Part shown: one piece after another, positions 33,871-45,939 of the stretch | Layout of the letters: the number at the start of each line of letters is the position of its first letter | Numbering within the stretch: the first letter of the stretch is position 1 | From: Camellia lanceoleosa | Taxonomy: Eukaryota; Streptophyta; Magnoliopsida; Ericales; Theaceae | Assembly: GCA_025200525.1 (NCBI GenBank) | Contig: CM045770.1 | Span: forward strand, 136,614,200-136,678,199 | Direction: 5' to 3' | DNA: 64,000 nt | The notes under the pieces: model-generated | The model's input: the letters and a program-made list of their open reading frames with translations, nothing else | Told to the model about the DNA's origin: nothing | The model's database searches: none | Translations under genes and position numbers: made by a program

Positions 33871-34421
33871 GACACAATAAAGTTGCGTGTGGACCTTTGG
33901 GCATAAGAAATATATGATTGGATTTTTCGCCCGAGTACCCTTAGAAATAATGGTGGAATAAGAAAAGTATAATGAAATTAAATATAAAATAATATTAGAA
34001 ATAATTTTAAAAAATTAGATAAATTAAATAATCGCATATTAGAAAAAATAAATAATAGTAGAATAGAAATAGTGAAAAACCTATACAAACAACTACGATT
34101 AATCAGTTTGGAAGAAATATACCAAGTCTAAAAATACATGTGCAGGGGATAATTAAGTTAACGATAAATTAAAATTCAGGTCTTATAACAATTTTATAAA
34201 ACTTTTGGGCTTATATTTTATTTTTATATTGTATTTAGGACTAAATTGATTCAAATTTAATTCTTTAGGGAATTAATTGACAAAATCGAAACTTTAAGGA
34301 CTTAAAGACTTAAACGAAAAAGATGTTAAACTTTAAGGACTGTAATTGTAATTTATTCATTAAATATTTTATACAATATTCATATGAGTATCAGATTTAT
34401 GTGAGTCTTATATGATGTAAT
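33871..34421 (-). repeat. Right interior and right arm of the inverted-repeat element
   Basis: 33871-34139 is AT-rich and unrecognised. 34140-34370 is the right arm whose reverse complement matches 24555-24780. The outer end lies near 34370. After removal of the MULE the element would be about 2.4 kb. Confidence 0.55.
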
Positions 34422-34938
34422 TGTAACACTATAACTCCTTGAAAATATTACAATAAGATTATCATACAACAGATATTAACTATCAACAGACGACTAAATA
34501 TAATCTTTTTCCATTCATAAGCTTTCACCTCTTTACAAAAGTGTAACACATGCAGTAATATATTCACAAGTTCTAACCCCAAATCTATAGCATGTGTCAT
34601 TGGTACAAGATATGAAATAAAAATAAACAGATATAGTAATGCCCTATTGGCCATAACTTTCCAAAACGGTACTTGGTTACAACAAAAGTAAGTTTAAACT
34701 TAATACAAATAAAGCCCTAAACTTGTACAAAATAAATACAACAATAACAAAAACAGAAGCTCTTGGCTCCCAGTCCTTCTAAGCTATTACTTTGGCGGAG
34801 GCATATTATCAGTATTTGAAAATGGTTTTCCACATAAGGTGAGCCAAAACCCAGTAAAAATACTCTAATACAGTGTATAAATCTTAATAGAGTCATGAAG
34901 TGGATGCATATGCAATGCTCGTGCCAAAACATTTTATA
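34422..34938 (-). mobile_element. Minus-strand solo LTR, 3' segment
   Basis: It starts on the plus strand as TGTAACACT, the inverse of an LTR end ...GTGTTACA. It is the inverse of the last 540 bases of LTR A, with shared words around GGCACGAGCATTGCATATGCA and CCTCCGCCAAGG. It breaks at TTATA (34934-34938) and resumes at 36931. The two segments together are about 2.03 kb, close to LTR A's 2.1 kb. Confidence 0.8.
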
Positions 34939-35128
34939 TATAGCAATCCCGGTTTTACCCCGACCTTTATTGTGTTCCGGACTCGGGTTCCGCGATTATA
35001 TGTTGTTTTCTATGTCTTGTTTCATTCCTTTAATTCTTTGAATTTAAGTTTTGGGACTTGTTGGGCGAGTGTGGAATAGGTTGGTTGTTAGTTGGTTCAA
35101 ATGGTTGTTGCCCAGATTTTGGCTTCTT

Positions 35129-35435
35129 CGCTCAAGCGAAGTTTCTTGCGCTCGAGCGAGCCTTGTGTAACTTGCCTCTTCGCTCAAGTGAGGTTTCTTG
35201 CGCTCGAGCGAGAATTGAGGGTCTTCAGGTTTTTTTCCCAGACGTAGCTTTTCTGGGAAGATATAAGTTCTTCGCTCGAACGAGCCTTATGGAATTGTTT
35301 CTTCACTCAAGCGAGACTTCTTGCGCTCGAGCATACGTTTGCGTCTATAGCAGACCTGAAGCTTTGCATTCCACGCTCAAGCGATGCTTCTTACGCTCAA
35401 GCGAGATCACTGTTGTGTCTGGTCGCTCGAGTCTG
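35129..35435 (+). promoter_or_regulatory. Array of about 10 CGCTCGAGCG palindromes
   Basis: TCGCTCAAGCGA, GCGCTCGAGCGA (twice), CGCTCAAGTGAG, CGCTCGAACGAG, ACTCAAGCGAG, GCGCTCGAGCA, CGCTCAAGCGA (twice) and CGCTCGAGTC recur within about 300 bases, often as alternating 'CTCAAG then CTCGAG' pairs spaced near 20 bases. They lie upstream of the CT-rich leader of the LTR. The open frame across it is compositional. Confidence 0.65.
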
Positions 35436-35520
35436 CGTATATTAGTTCGCAACAGAACTTTTCTGCATCACTTTTTGATTTCTTTCATCCCAAAACCCTA
35501 ATCCAACACCTCCTCTCTCT

Positions 35521-35525
<5 letters not shown>

Positions 35526-35556
<31 letters not shown>
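35526..35556. repeat. (CT)n microsatellite in the LTR leader
   Basis: An uninterrupted CT run of about 30 bases lies just before ACAAATACTCC, the counterpart of the TATAAATACT box in LTR A. A matching (GA)n run lies in the minus-strand sister LTR at about 37958-37987. Confidence 0.9.
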
Positions 35557-35558
<2 letters not shown>

Positions 35559-36930
35559 AAATACTCCATGATCTAGGGTCTTTCTACCCTACTTCCTTTG
35601 TTAAAAAGATAGAGTATTGCGTGAGCTTCCATTTGATCTGAAAATGGTGGAGTTTGGTCATCTTCAAAGTTTCTTCCTTCTTCTCTTTTGAGCTTCTATA
35701 GTTGAGGTAGGGATATTCTACTCTTTAATATGAGTTTTAACCTAGATATTTGTCATTTTGTATAAACTGTGGGATTTAGGAAAATTTGGGTGAAGTTAGG
35801 GTTAGGGTTTTGATATTTGAAAGAGGGATTTTCCATATTTGGTACCATATGTGTATGAAATGTCTTGAACATAATGTTGCTTGGGTATAATTGGTGAAAT
35901 TTGGCCTTGGGTGTAATATTTGGGAAAGGGGGAAGATTGCCCTAATTTGAACTAAATTACTATTTCGTATAAATAATGAAATTGGTATGGGAAATATGAA
36001 ATTGGGAGGTTGTGTGAGTGAAAAGTGTAGTTGGATTTGATAAATCACTCATTTATGGGAATTTGATAAATTATCTGTTGATAGATTTATTTATCTTTTT
36101 AGAGATATTGGTTTTGGGCTATCGGTGGAGGATAGCTATGATTGTTGTAGAAACTGTATGAGGATTAGGAAGATTGAAACTAATCAATTGAATTATGTCA
36201 TTGAATATGATGGTTTGACTAAACCATTGAATTTGTGATTTGATTAGTCATTGTATATGACATCGCATTTAAATACATTGTATATATATCATTGTTTGGG
36301 AGAAGATAGGAGATGTACTCCATTGTGTGGGAGGAGATAGAGGATGGACTCCATTGAGAATTAAGTTGACCGGAGTGTCCAGGGTAAAAGTCTCGAAATC
36401 TTATATATTTATGGGTGCCCGTCTCCTCGGATGTGATTTCGTAAAATGGCAAGGAATAGAAGTGTTGGATTGATAAATGTATTAAATTGTGAACCATTGA
36501 GTTGTAGTCTCATTTTGGTTGTTTTGATAATAATGAATTTGGTTAATAGATTTACCCGAGATGGATAAATGCAAATAAATTGAAGTATTAGTTATCTGTA
36601 TTGAATGGCCTTGGAAAGAATATGTGTTGGTTAAGAATATTACACATTTATATGTTTTCTTTTAAGCCGAGGGCTTTAACTGTAAAGAGCTTAGGACTCT
36701 TCTTTTGTTGTAACCAAGTAATAACTTAGAAAGATGTAAGCCCGTAGGGCACTTATTTTGTTGTTCACAATTAGAATTACATGCTATAGTTTCAAAATGA
36801 ACATTTATGAAAATGTAATACATGTAATATCTTTTGTAATGTAGACTTTGATAAATGAAAATATAACATTTCTATCATGTTTATAGATCTTATGAATTAT
36901 TGATTTCTATCATGTTTTGAAGGTGTTACA

Positions 36931-37956
36931 TTATATCTCTTTTCAAACCATGCTATGCCATGTTTATATCACAATTCATGCAATCAATTCTTTTTCAATA
37001 GAAACAAGGTAATGGATACAATATTGGAAATCTCTAGGACATGTTTGCAAGTAGGTTACAAGCACTACCAATTTGTCATTTTTACCGATATTAACCGGAA
37101 GGCTCGACACCTAACTGCACAGGTTTTTGGATTTTTACTACGGATGCACAGGCTAACATAATTCCACAACTGCACTCCTATCAAAATTCACCAAGGTATT
37201 CACCCATTTTTGCGCAAAACAACAACATTTTCAATGTGTTAAATATGTTATAATACTCAATGCAAATGGATGAGAAAATAGTTTTAATTCACCTAATTCT
37301 TATGCAATTTCTACAACAATTATAATTATTCTCCACTGATAACCCAAAATAGATATCTCTAAACAGATAAATAATTTTTAAAACTGATATACTTTCCAAC
37401 ATTTTCAATTAGGAGTGATAATTCATATCCAACTCCACCACCATCATCATTGTTCTAATTCCATAAAACCAACATCAATTCCATTTCCTCTTTACAAAAA
37501 TCAAATTCTCACAATTTAGGGTAAAACTTCCTTTCTTTAAAAATCAATTCCCATGAATAAAATCCACTATTTATCACAACCCAACTATTTTTACAAAGCC
37601 ATAATCATATACAAGAGCCCAATTTGAAAATCCCTCTTTTGATTTCAAAACCAAACCCTAGGTTTTATCCAAAAATCCCCAAATCACTATCTTGTTTAGA
37701 AAAGCAAATAACTAAGTTAAAAATTATAAAAAGGGTCAAAGTACTCCCTACCTCAAAGACAAGAACCAAGAAGAGCAAGAGTTGAAACTTGACGAAGTCG
37801 AAAACGAACTTTGCTCTGATCAAAACGAAACTCTAGATGAGCTCTACCTTTTTTTATCAAAAGTACAATAGTGTAGAAATCAACAGATCAAGATGTATTT
37901 GAGTTTTAGAGAGGTTTTTAGAGAGAGAGTAAGTAGATCTAGGTTTTTGGAGGTTT

Positions 37957-37991
<35 letters not shown>

Positions 37992-38448
37992 GAGAATGAC
38001 TTAAAAGTGACCCCCTTCGGACTACTATACACGCAGATCGCTCAAACACAGGAACGGTTGCTTGAGCGACCAGATACAACAAAGACATCGCTTAAGCGCA
38101 AGAATGGTCGCTTTAGCGTACAATGCACCCTCCTAGTAGTTCAGACCTGCAAAAGTTTTCTTGAGTGCAAGAAGTATCACTCGAGCGTAGATATCAAGCT
38201 CTCAGTAGTTTGTAGACCGTAAAAGACTGCTCGAGCGCAAGAAGCATCGCTCGAGCGAACAAGCAAAATTCTTGGCAACAACACTTTGAAAATCTAACCG
38301 CCAAACATATTTCAAACTCAACCAAAACTTCCAATAACCAAACCCAACAAACAATAGGATGAAAAGAAGTTGAACAACCAATAAGACAAGGGAATTCCGG
38401 ATCCAAAACAATAAACGGGCCGAGTCCAAACTAGAGTCGTTATAAACA
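36931..38448 (-). mobile_element. Minus-strand solo LTR, 5' segment
   Basis: It continues the LTR interrupted at 34938 and is the inverse of LTR A from about 6110 back to its start. It ends on the plus strand near ...GTTATAAACA, the inverse of TGTTTATAACGACTC. A CTCGAG/CTTAAG-type array of about eight motifs lies at 38037-38270. No exact target duplication was found outside 34422 and 38448. Confidence 0.75.
38037..38270 (-). promoter_or_regulatory. CTCGAG/CTTAAG-type palindrome array (minus-strand LTR)
   Basis: CGCTCAAAC, GCTTGAGCGAC, TCGCTTAAGCGCA, CGCTTTAGCG, CTTGAGTGC, CACTCGAGCG, GCTCGAGCGCAAG and TCGCTCGAGCGA lie in 235 bases. The (GA)n tract at about 37958-37987 lies downstream on the LTR's strand, as in the sister LTR. 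Confidence 0.6.
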
Positions 38449-39388
38449 CCCGTGTAAGTATTATGTAGAATATTTAATAATTCATTTGGAGTCTCTAACA
38501 AGTTTTATGACAATAATATCAAAAATGATAGAAAAATGATAAACTACTAGAAAATTTGTACATAAATATTTACCAAAATTACATGTATACACAATAATGT
38601 GGTAACTTATGTGGCAAAAGACTATAAATTGATAATGGGTGATGCTACATTGTCGAATTTGTCACCAAATCTTGCACCGAATGATTAGGCACGGTGATGT
38701 GATGATAATGTGAAAGAAAATAATATATATATATATATATTTTTTTTTTTGTGTATGACGTGAAATAAAATAACAATAAGTATTATTTTAATATAATCAT
38801 CATTATACTATTTAAAATTAAGATTTCTAATACAGATTATTTATAAATAACTACATACTACTCTTAAAGTTCTACCTTTTTATGCTCACCTTACTTCGTC
38901 TGTTGCGAATACTTTTTTAGCCTTTCTCCGAATAGACAGAAAGTGTAATCTCTCACTTTCAATGCATATTTGTTTGTTTATATCACTACTCTCAGACTTT
39001 TAGGAAATTAAAAGACATAGAGAAAGTATGTTTACATGGAAATGAAAAACTTTTATTTAATACTCAAAATATACAAGAAAAAGAGAAAAAATTTTACTTT
39101 TAAAACCCTAGTTTTTTACTCTGATTTTAAAAGACGCATCCACACCCTTTTATAGGCAGATAGTGGACTTCAAGTGAACAAATGAAATACACAAAATTAA
39201 ATGACAAGATAAGGTTCTTGTAAAACGATAATGAACCTTTTATATATTTGATTTATTGAAACTAAAAAACAATAGACTTAGGTAGTGGTATCTCCATCAC
39301 CTTGAATTTATTTAGCATGTGATACTTTTGGCTCTACTCATCACATAATACACTTTGTTGTACATCCTTTGTTGTCTCTGTGACTGTA
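38449..39388. other. AT-rich stretch between solo LTRs and the copia element
   Basis: No ORF or element terminus was found. A (TA)n-T run lies at 38724-38750. The rest is unremarkable AT-rich sequence. Confidence 0.5.
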
Positions 39389-39393
39389 TTTGT

Positions 39394-40317
39394 TGTTGGA
39401 ACAATCTTCTGTGCAAAATAAATAACATGAAACAAATCAAACAAATAAAAATAAATTACGTACCGAATTTATTTTATAGAACTGAATTAAATATTTAAAA
39501 GATCAAGTTGAGTGTGTGACACTGTCCTTAAGACAGATTCGCCCCGCTACGGTACTTATGGTTAAATGACATCTATCTCCCCAGGATATAATGATCTTCA
39601 CAAATTGTAGTAACACTCCAAACAATTTGTACTGCGAACAAAAACCTATGTTCTTGCTCTTTAAAATTGTTTCCCTAAAAATAATATGAAAATTATAACA
39701 TGCAAGAGAGCAAAACTAGAAGGAAAAATGAAGAATTTTGAATGTCCAACTGTTGGGATTATGTTGGTATTTATAGGCAAGATAAACTGTCTAAACAGGT
39801 GCTGTATTTGAATGAACAAATTTGTTTTTCAAATAGAATAGGTGCAAACAGATAACTGCTGGGCAGTTTCTATCTGTTGGAAACTGCTGGATCTGTCTGG
39901 GCAATTTTGAAACAAATAACTGCTGAACATATCTACTAGTAACTGCTGGACAGATTTGAATCTGTCTCGCAGTTTTAAATCTGTTCGGGTTCCGACAGAT
40001 CTAAAAATTGTTTGGACTGCTTAACTTGTTTGGAATAATTGGACTAGAATAGGTAATCTTGGACATAAAAATTAAATTCAAATTCGGCACAAAATTTGAA
40101 TTAATTTCATTAAGAATTTATGGAAAAAATTCGAATAAATTTTGTCCAAAAAATTAATATTAGAACCAACCCGACCCACAACCCACACTTACGCCCGGTC
40201 AAACGGACAACGGTAGCGGTGCGTGCGTGTGTAGTGGTTTAGACTAAGGTTCCATTTGTCCATAACTCCTCCCTTCTACAAACTTAGGGTGCTCTTTGGG
40301 GTCCAACCCAAGCACAA
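39394..40317 (-). mobile_element. 3' LTR of the copia element (truncated)
   Basis: It aligns colinearly with 45940-46850 of the 5' LTR (the words GGAACAATCTTCTGTG, ACCGAATTTATTTTA, CATTTGTCCATAACTCC are shared). The outer 290 bases or so seen in the 5' LTR are missing because another element joins at about 40318. Confidence 0.85.
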
Positions 40318-43300
40318 GTGCAATGTGAAATTGATAATCACCAAATAGTCTAAATTCGGCAAACCTTTTTGGAAAATCGATTTTTAATAAAAAAAAATGT
40401 CAAAATTGAATTGCTTTGCCAGATACAAAGTCGCCACCTAAATATTTTATTTTAGAAAAATTTAGAAAAACCATGACTTGTGCCAAAGGCTACGTGTCCG
40501 TCATCACCAAAGTTGTCTCGGCTCGGGAACTTACGTACGAGAGAGGAAAGTCGTGAATTGAGTACCCCCGCTTGCCCGATTAAAGATTGGCCTCTACTAA
40601 TCATGATATGATTTTTATATATATTATGTGCTCTTGTTCCGGTTATTAGGCTAGATTTACTATGTGATGCGCGCAAGCAAGTATAGACTAGTTTGCCCGA
40701 ATTGGAACAGCTCAATTTCATGTTTGTTTTGCGAAAAGAGTTTGATTTTGCCACTTCAAATGGGCTTAAAGTTTGTGTATTTTCCACTAGACATAGTGGG
40801 CTTAAAACATACATTCGTTGAATCATTTCAATTCAAGCAACAAGCCTTCATCCACAGACATTCAAGCAGTTTATCAAGTAAGCATTTAGCCTCATGGCAA
40901 GCATGCTAGTCATGGCAATCACTCACACTCATACAAGTATGCTAAAGCACTAAAACTCATCTAGTACTCCGAGCTAAGATAAAACAAAGTTAGAAAAATA
41001 TGCATGATTCCTAACTATACCAAATGTCTAATGCAACGCATGCGATATGCAATTAAATAGGCTCGGCTATTAATATGGCATATGAATCAATGCAAGACAT
41101 GCAGTCTAAGGACGTATTCAATGAAGTAATTGAAACGACAATGCAGTTTGAATGATGCACCGAGCCTTGGTGCATGCAAGACAAGATGAATGGATGCAAG
41201 CATAAGGTATGCTAATTGAAATATGTCCCTAATCTAACCATCAAAAGCGATTCAATAAAAGGGAGAAAGATATGGGGTTGGAAGACATACACATTATTAC
41301 ATTTTGCTCTCACGAAGGAGTGTCCAAATGAATAAAGTAAAGCTATAAAGCAAAGCTAACTAGCAACTAATTAGGGCTAAGCTAATTAAGCTAATTATTA
41401 CAAACCAAATGAATAACTAGCTAAAGTAATTAACTAATTCTTACAACACTTTAATTAACTAGCTAATGAACTAATTAATTAAATAATTACATGACAATTG
41501 CAACTAATAATTTAACTAAGTAATTAAACTAAGCTAATTAGCTGCTCCACCTCAGGGAATGGAAGATATTCATGCACATGCTCGGTTTCCATCCAAAAAG
41601 ACCTCTGTTTTGCTCCTGAAAACCTCTGTTTGCGGAGTTAAACACCTCCAGAACCATTTTGCTGCACCTTACTAATATTCTGCTAAGGTTTGTATTAGTG
41701 GCCAGGCGACCACTAGTAAATACTGTCGACCACCTGCCGGCCATCTATGGTGCTCTGCCGGCCACCTGCCGGCCATGGATAGTGTCATGCTAGCCACTGA
41801 TGCACTGGTTCAACTTGCTGCAACAGAAAACAAACAGAGTAAAAAGAGGATATTTCCACAGATTGTTTGCATAATTTACCCCTCATTTTCATGAACAAAT
41901 CCAAGAAATTGTGAACTTAAGCCACAAACCACCAACTCAAGCAATTTTATTGCATGATGGCTTGTGATTCAAGATGTGCAAATTCAATAAATGCAAAATG
42001 AGACACAAACCTCCTTCCTTTCATGAAAGATCAAAGGAAGAAGTTGACCTTGGAGACTTGGATCATTTCATCACTAACAAGTATGAAATGGTTCGAGTTC
42101 TATGTGTTCAATTAATGTCCGATTGAACACATCAAAACACAACCAAATTCTTATCTTGGTTCACTGTTAGTTCCAAGTTTTAGTTACTCGTTTTGCTTAC
42201 CAACCATTCTTTAATTCAATTAAGTCCAAAGGTGAGTTAAAGTCCTCTAAAGGGAAAGAAGTGTCAACCAAGGGGTGATTTAAGGCATGAGCGAAGTTTT
42301 ATGCCGTTGGTAATGAACCCTCAAAAGAGGATTAAACCATTAAGCAATAAACCTTAATCTCAAGCTTAAGCCGTCACAAGTTTGAAACAACCCTCAAAGC
42401 AAATAAAGAGTGAAGAAATGAGAGAGATTGCAGAGATTATTAAGTGCTGAAATTAGGTGGGAAAAACACTAAAACATGCAATCAACTCAAACAAGGGGTG
42501 TCTAATGGCCTAAAACACCAAGCTTGTGAGGACTATTACACTACAACCATGCAAAACAAGACTCAACTAACCCAAATAGCTCAAAATAGAGCTAAAGTAG
42601 TCTAAAACAAAGGCAAAAACATGCTGAAATATAGCTATAAAAAGCTATAAAATCATGGTAACATACAGGGCTAACTAGGTTAGCAAACAAGACACAAGGA
42701 GGGGAGGCTAACCCATCCAATTTTGGACTTCAAAACATGTTTTTAACCACTGAAAAAGCTCTGAAATTCAGTAGTTAAAAGCCCAAAAATAGATAGTTTG
42801 AAAGTGGGAAACAAAGGTGCAAAGGCTTTGTAAACAAGGAATAAAGAGGGATGAACCACCCCCTAACCTCAAATGGCCAAAAACACCAATTTCAGCCCAT
42901 AAAAATAGGTTTTTTACAACTCAAAAATAGCCTAAAATAATGAAAAAAAATGTAGGAATACAAGTATGTAAAGCATGCCTACAAAGATAATATTATACCT
43001 CTTGAAGAGAAGAGTGATTCTAAGTAACAATTCCATGCAAATACCACCTTCTAGAGCTTAAACCAAGCCCAAGAATACCTCAACTCAGAGATTAGGGGAT
43101 TTGGTTAAGGGTGTATAGGTTAGAGTATAGGAATTGTAGGCAAAAATATAGAAAGCTTGTAGAGAGAGAGAGGAAAATTTTTGAGTTCAAAAGTTTCTAA
43201 CCCTAAAACATAAGAGAGGGGTTCCGTATATATAAAAAACATGAAATATATACAAGGAGATCTAGCCCTCCACGTGTGGACAAATGCAAGCATCTGTGCA

Positions 43301-43653
43301 AACAGCTGGCACAAATGGCATAAAATATCTGTAGAAAACACTGGTGGCTGGCCGACCATCAGTGATGGCCGGCAAGGAATCATTAATGGTAGGCAAAGCA
43401 CATAAATGGGTAGCAGACAACAAACCAAGGCCGACAGCTGCCAGGAATGGCCGGTAGGCCACCAGAGATTGCAGGATGGGAAGACCAAGGCATGGTCCAA
43501 AAATGAGACAAAATGGACACAGGTTTGAAAGGCTCAAAATCTGTGGCATTCCGCTAAAGACTTCAAGCGCTCGGCGAACAAACAGACTCGTTATTGGATG
43601 TACCTGCAAGAACATCCAAGTCTTGAGGGGCCGTAAAAAATGGGGTGTTTACA
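40318..43653 (-). mobile_element. Minus-strand LTR of the TGTARACACC family nested in the copia element
   Basis: It begins on the minus strand at 43653 with TGTAAACACCCC and runs to a GGTGGCGACTTTG-type end near 40431, about 3.2 kb. 40318-40430 looks like leader sequence past the LTR. The end region matches those at about 10135 and 12385. GGCCGGC palindromes lie at 43340-43460 and 41690-41800, and minus-strand TATA-like words at 43215-43250. No coding sequence. The copia RT region expected here is gone, so insertion was accompanied or followed by deletion. Frames at 43120-43615 on the minus strand are chance frames in LTR sequence. Confidence 0.65.
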
Positions 43654-43659
43654 ACTGGA

Positions 43660-44446
43660 CATAGCTTCTTTAAAAGTTAAATGCTCATTTTCTAACAAAA
43701 ATATTGGAAAATCTAGACCAAATGATTTTGAGGTTCTAGCACGTTTACTACGCCTAGGTTCCTCTTCCTCATTTTGATCTGTCTCTTGCTCTTGTTCTTC
43801 GTCATGTTCTTGATCCTGACTAGTAATAGCATCATGAGATCTTTTGTTAGTACTAGTCTCTTGTCCAATTTTATTTGGAAACACATATTCAAAGAAAGAC
43901 GAATTCCGAGATTCAATAATAGTATTTACAAGCATTTCGGACTGTTCTGATTTATGAATCAAAAACCAATATGCACTACTATTCTTGGCATAACCAATGA
44001 AATGGCAATCAACTGTTTTAGGATCTATCTTAGTCCTTTTAGGACTAGGAATAGCCACTTTAGCCAAACACCCCCACACTTTTAAGTATTTGTAGGATGA
44101 TACTCTCTCATGTCGCATTTCATAAGGTGTTTGATTCATTTTCTTCTGGGGTACTTTATTTAAAATATAATTAGTAGAAAGTATTGCTTCCTCCTCACAA
44201 GTTCTAAGGTAATCCATAACTAATTAGCATGGCATTCATCATTTCTTTTAAAGTCTTATTTTTCCTTTCAACAATTCCATTTTGCTGAGATGAGTAAGAA
44301 GCGGTGGTTTGATGAATTATTCTATATTCTTTACAAAACTTACCAAAAGATGATTCATATTTACCACATCTATCATTTCTAAGTTTCTTAATTTTCTTAC
44401 TAAGTTGATTTTCAATTTCATTCTTATATTGAATGAAAGTTTCCAA
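43660..44446 (-). pseudogene. Copia integrase core and C-terminal region
   Basis: In two overlapping frames (44446-44204 and 44217-43660) the minus strand reads the integrase catalytic part: a R-N-D-R-C-G-K-Y-E segment where the family has R-S-D-R-G-G-E-Y, the [11 protein letters not shown] motif carrying the catalytic glutamate, then T-P-Y-E, K-V-W-G-C-L-A-K-V, D-C-H-F-I-G-Y-A and an acidic stretch ending R-R-S-K-R-A-R. A frameshift separates the two frames. It breaks off where the nested LTR begins. It is not functional. Confidence 0.88.
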
Positions 44447-44919
44447 AGCTTCATCCTTAGTTCGAATTAAATAAACATAACTATATCTAGTATAGTCATC
44501 TATAAAAGTGATAAAATATTTTTTTCCACCTCTAGTTTGAATTGATTTAAAATCACAAATGTCACTATGAATTAATTCAAGTGGTTCCGTATTTCTTTCA
44601 ATTGAACGAAAAGGAGTTTTGGATAATTTTGCCTTAACGTAAGTCTACCATGTCATAAATTTGAAGACTTAAGCAAGTAAGAAGAAGATGTATTTTTATT
44701 AATAACAGAGGGTACAATAGCCATTATATTCATTTTGAAAAGGCCATCAGACATGTAACATTTTCCTATATATATCCCGTTTTTGGTAAGTAAAAACTTG
44801 TCACTTTCAAAAACTAGCCTAAACTCATTTTTACTCAACAAAGATCCGAAAACAAGGTTCTTGCGAATGTCCGATACATGCAACACATTGTTGAGAGTGA
44901 GTTCCTTTCTAGATGTCAT
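44447..44919 (-). pseudogene. Copia pol: protease-integrase linker and integrase N-terminal part
   Basis: 44919-44653 reads L-N-N-V-L-H-V-S-D-I-R-K-N-L and S-D-G-L-F-K-M-N, typical of the segment after copia protease. The zinc-binding and first catalytic Asp region (44652-44447) is broken by stops but readable as scattered words. The expected G-H-x-G-H zinc region was not clearly seen. Confidence 0.75.
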
Positions 44920-44937
44920 CTTTAGAATAATCTTTCC

Positions 44938-45342
44938 TTATCCTTTAACTTTAGAAGTCGAAAAGTTGCCCATAAAAAGTTGTTCACCGTTTTCCACTGT
45001 AGAATAAGATGTGAATATCTTTTTGTCAGCACAGATATGACGAGTAGCACCAGTGTCCACCCACCATTCTTTAGGATTTCTGACAAGGTTTGCCTTGGAA
45101 ACAACTGCAAAAAGATTTATAACATCTACACCATTGGAAATTTTTTCCATTTCGGTCATATTGGCTTGAGCAGCCTTCTTGCTTGATCTTCCTTTGCCTT
45201 TGCAAAAATTAGTTCCTAAGAACTTCTCTAACTTTTTACCATGATTCACTGGTACAATCACAACACGAGAAGGGGTTGGCGTAATTGCAGCCACCATACG
45301 AATACTGGTTCGAACATTAGTTTGACCAGTCTTTGTAGCCAT
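44938..45342 (-). pseudogene. Copia gag start fused to protease by an internal deletion
   Basis: From ATG at 45342 the frame gives the N-terminal gag opening (M-A-T-K-T-G..., then V-P-V-N-H-G-K-K-L-E-K-F), but after about 50 residues it jumps to the pre-protease Lys-rich linker and then the protease active site W-W-V-D-T-G-A-T-R-H-I-C. The gag core and its CCHC knuckle are missing, so a deletion of several hundred bases has joined gag to protease in frame. The 134-residue frame itself is open. Confidence 0.82.
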
Positions 45343-45939
45343 GAATTATAAATTATAAATCAAAATTAGATTTAGAATTTTATACTACACAGAAAATTAA
45401 ATCATAAATACAGAATTTCAAATTTTGTAAAATAAAATAAATTTTATTTAAACAAATTAATTCCACATAGAAAATTTAAACCAAAACCACAGAATTAAAT
45501 TCTATAAAACAAAAGAAACAAGAATTGTAACTTTTATTTTCAATTAATTTGAAAATAAAATAAAATTTTATTTAATCAAATTAATTCCACACAGAAAATT
45601 AAATTTCTGTAACACTTCAAAAATTAAAATACTGAAAACAAAATTTTAATTAATGAACACTCAGAAATTATTTTTGAAAACCAAAATTAATTTTTGACAA
45701 ACTTCACAAATAAATATTCTGAATTGTTAATGATACCAGTATATTACTACCAGTTGTCAAAGAAAATAGACAGTATATTACTGATATCTGTCAAACTGTA
45801 TATTACTATTATTTGTTTTTCCAACCAGAATATTATTTTGTAAAACCACAGAAAATAATTTCTGTAAGAAGAAGAAAAGAAGAAATGAAACAAACGAAAA
45901 ATTTCATCTAAACAGAATAATTCGAATCTGTCTTAAGAT
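45343..45939 (-). mobile_element. Copia 5' leader, AT-rich
   Basis: The leader between the 5' LTR and gag is about 0.6 kb, very AT-rich, with repeated CACAGAAAATTAAAT-like words. No initiator-tRNA primer site (TGGTATCAGAGC) is seen next to the LTR; instead CTTAAGACAGATTCG, a word also found inside the LTR, sits there. Confidence 0.6.

Larger units (their letters stand above)
34939..36930 (+). mobile_element. Plus-strand LTR nested in the minus-strand LTR
   Basis: This 1992-bp LTR begins TATAGCAATCCCGG and ends GGTGTTACA, and is flanked by TTATA (34934-34938 and 36931-36935). The flanks rejoin into a continuous LTR sequence that matches LTR A around 6100-6130. The first dozen bases expected from LTR A are missing, so the left end is slightly eroded or variant. 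It has ten CTCGAG-type palindromes and a (CT)n tract downstream. There is no internal region, so it is a solo LTR left by LTR-LTR recombination. Confidence 0.8.

Noticed and set aside
35058..35501. 147-residue open frame rich in Arg/Ala/Ser on the plus strand
   Set aside because: It is the CTCGAG palindrome array of an LTR read as protein; no domain, and the same region in sister LTRs is not open.
43120..43615. Two overlapping minus-strand frames of 126 and 117 residues
   Set aside because: They lie in the nested LTR, share no domain with known proteins that I can see, and overlap each other in different frames.
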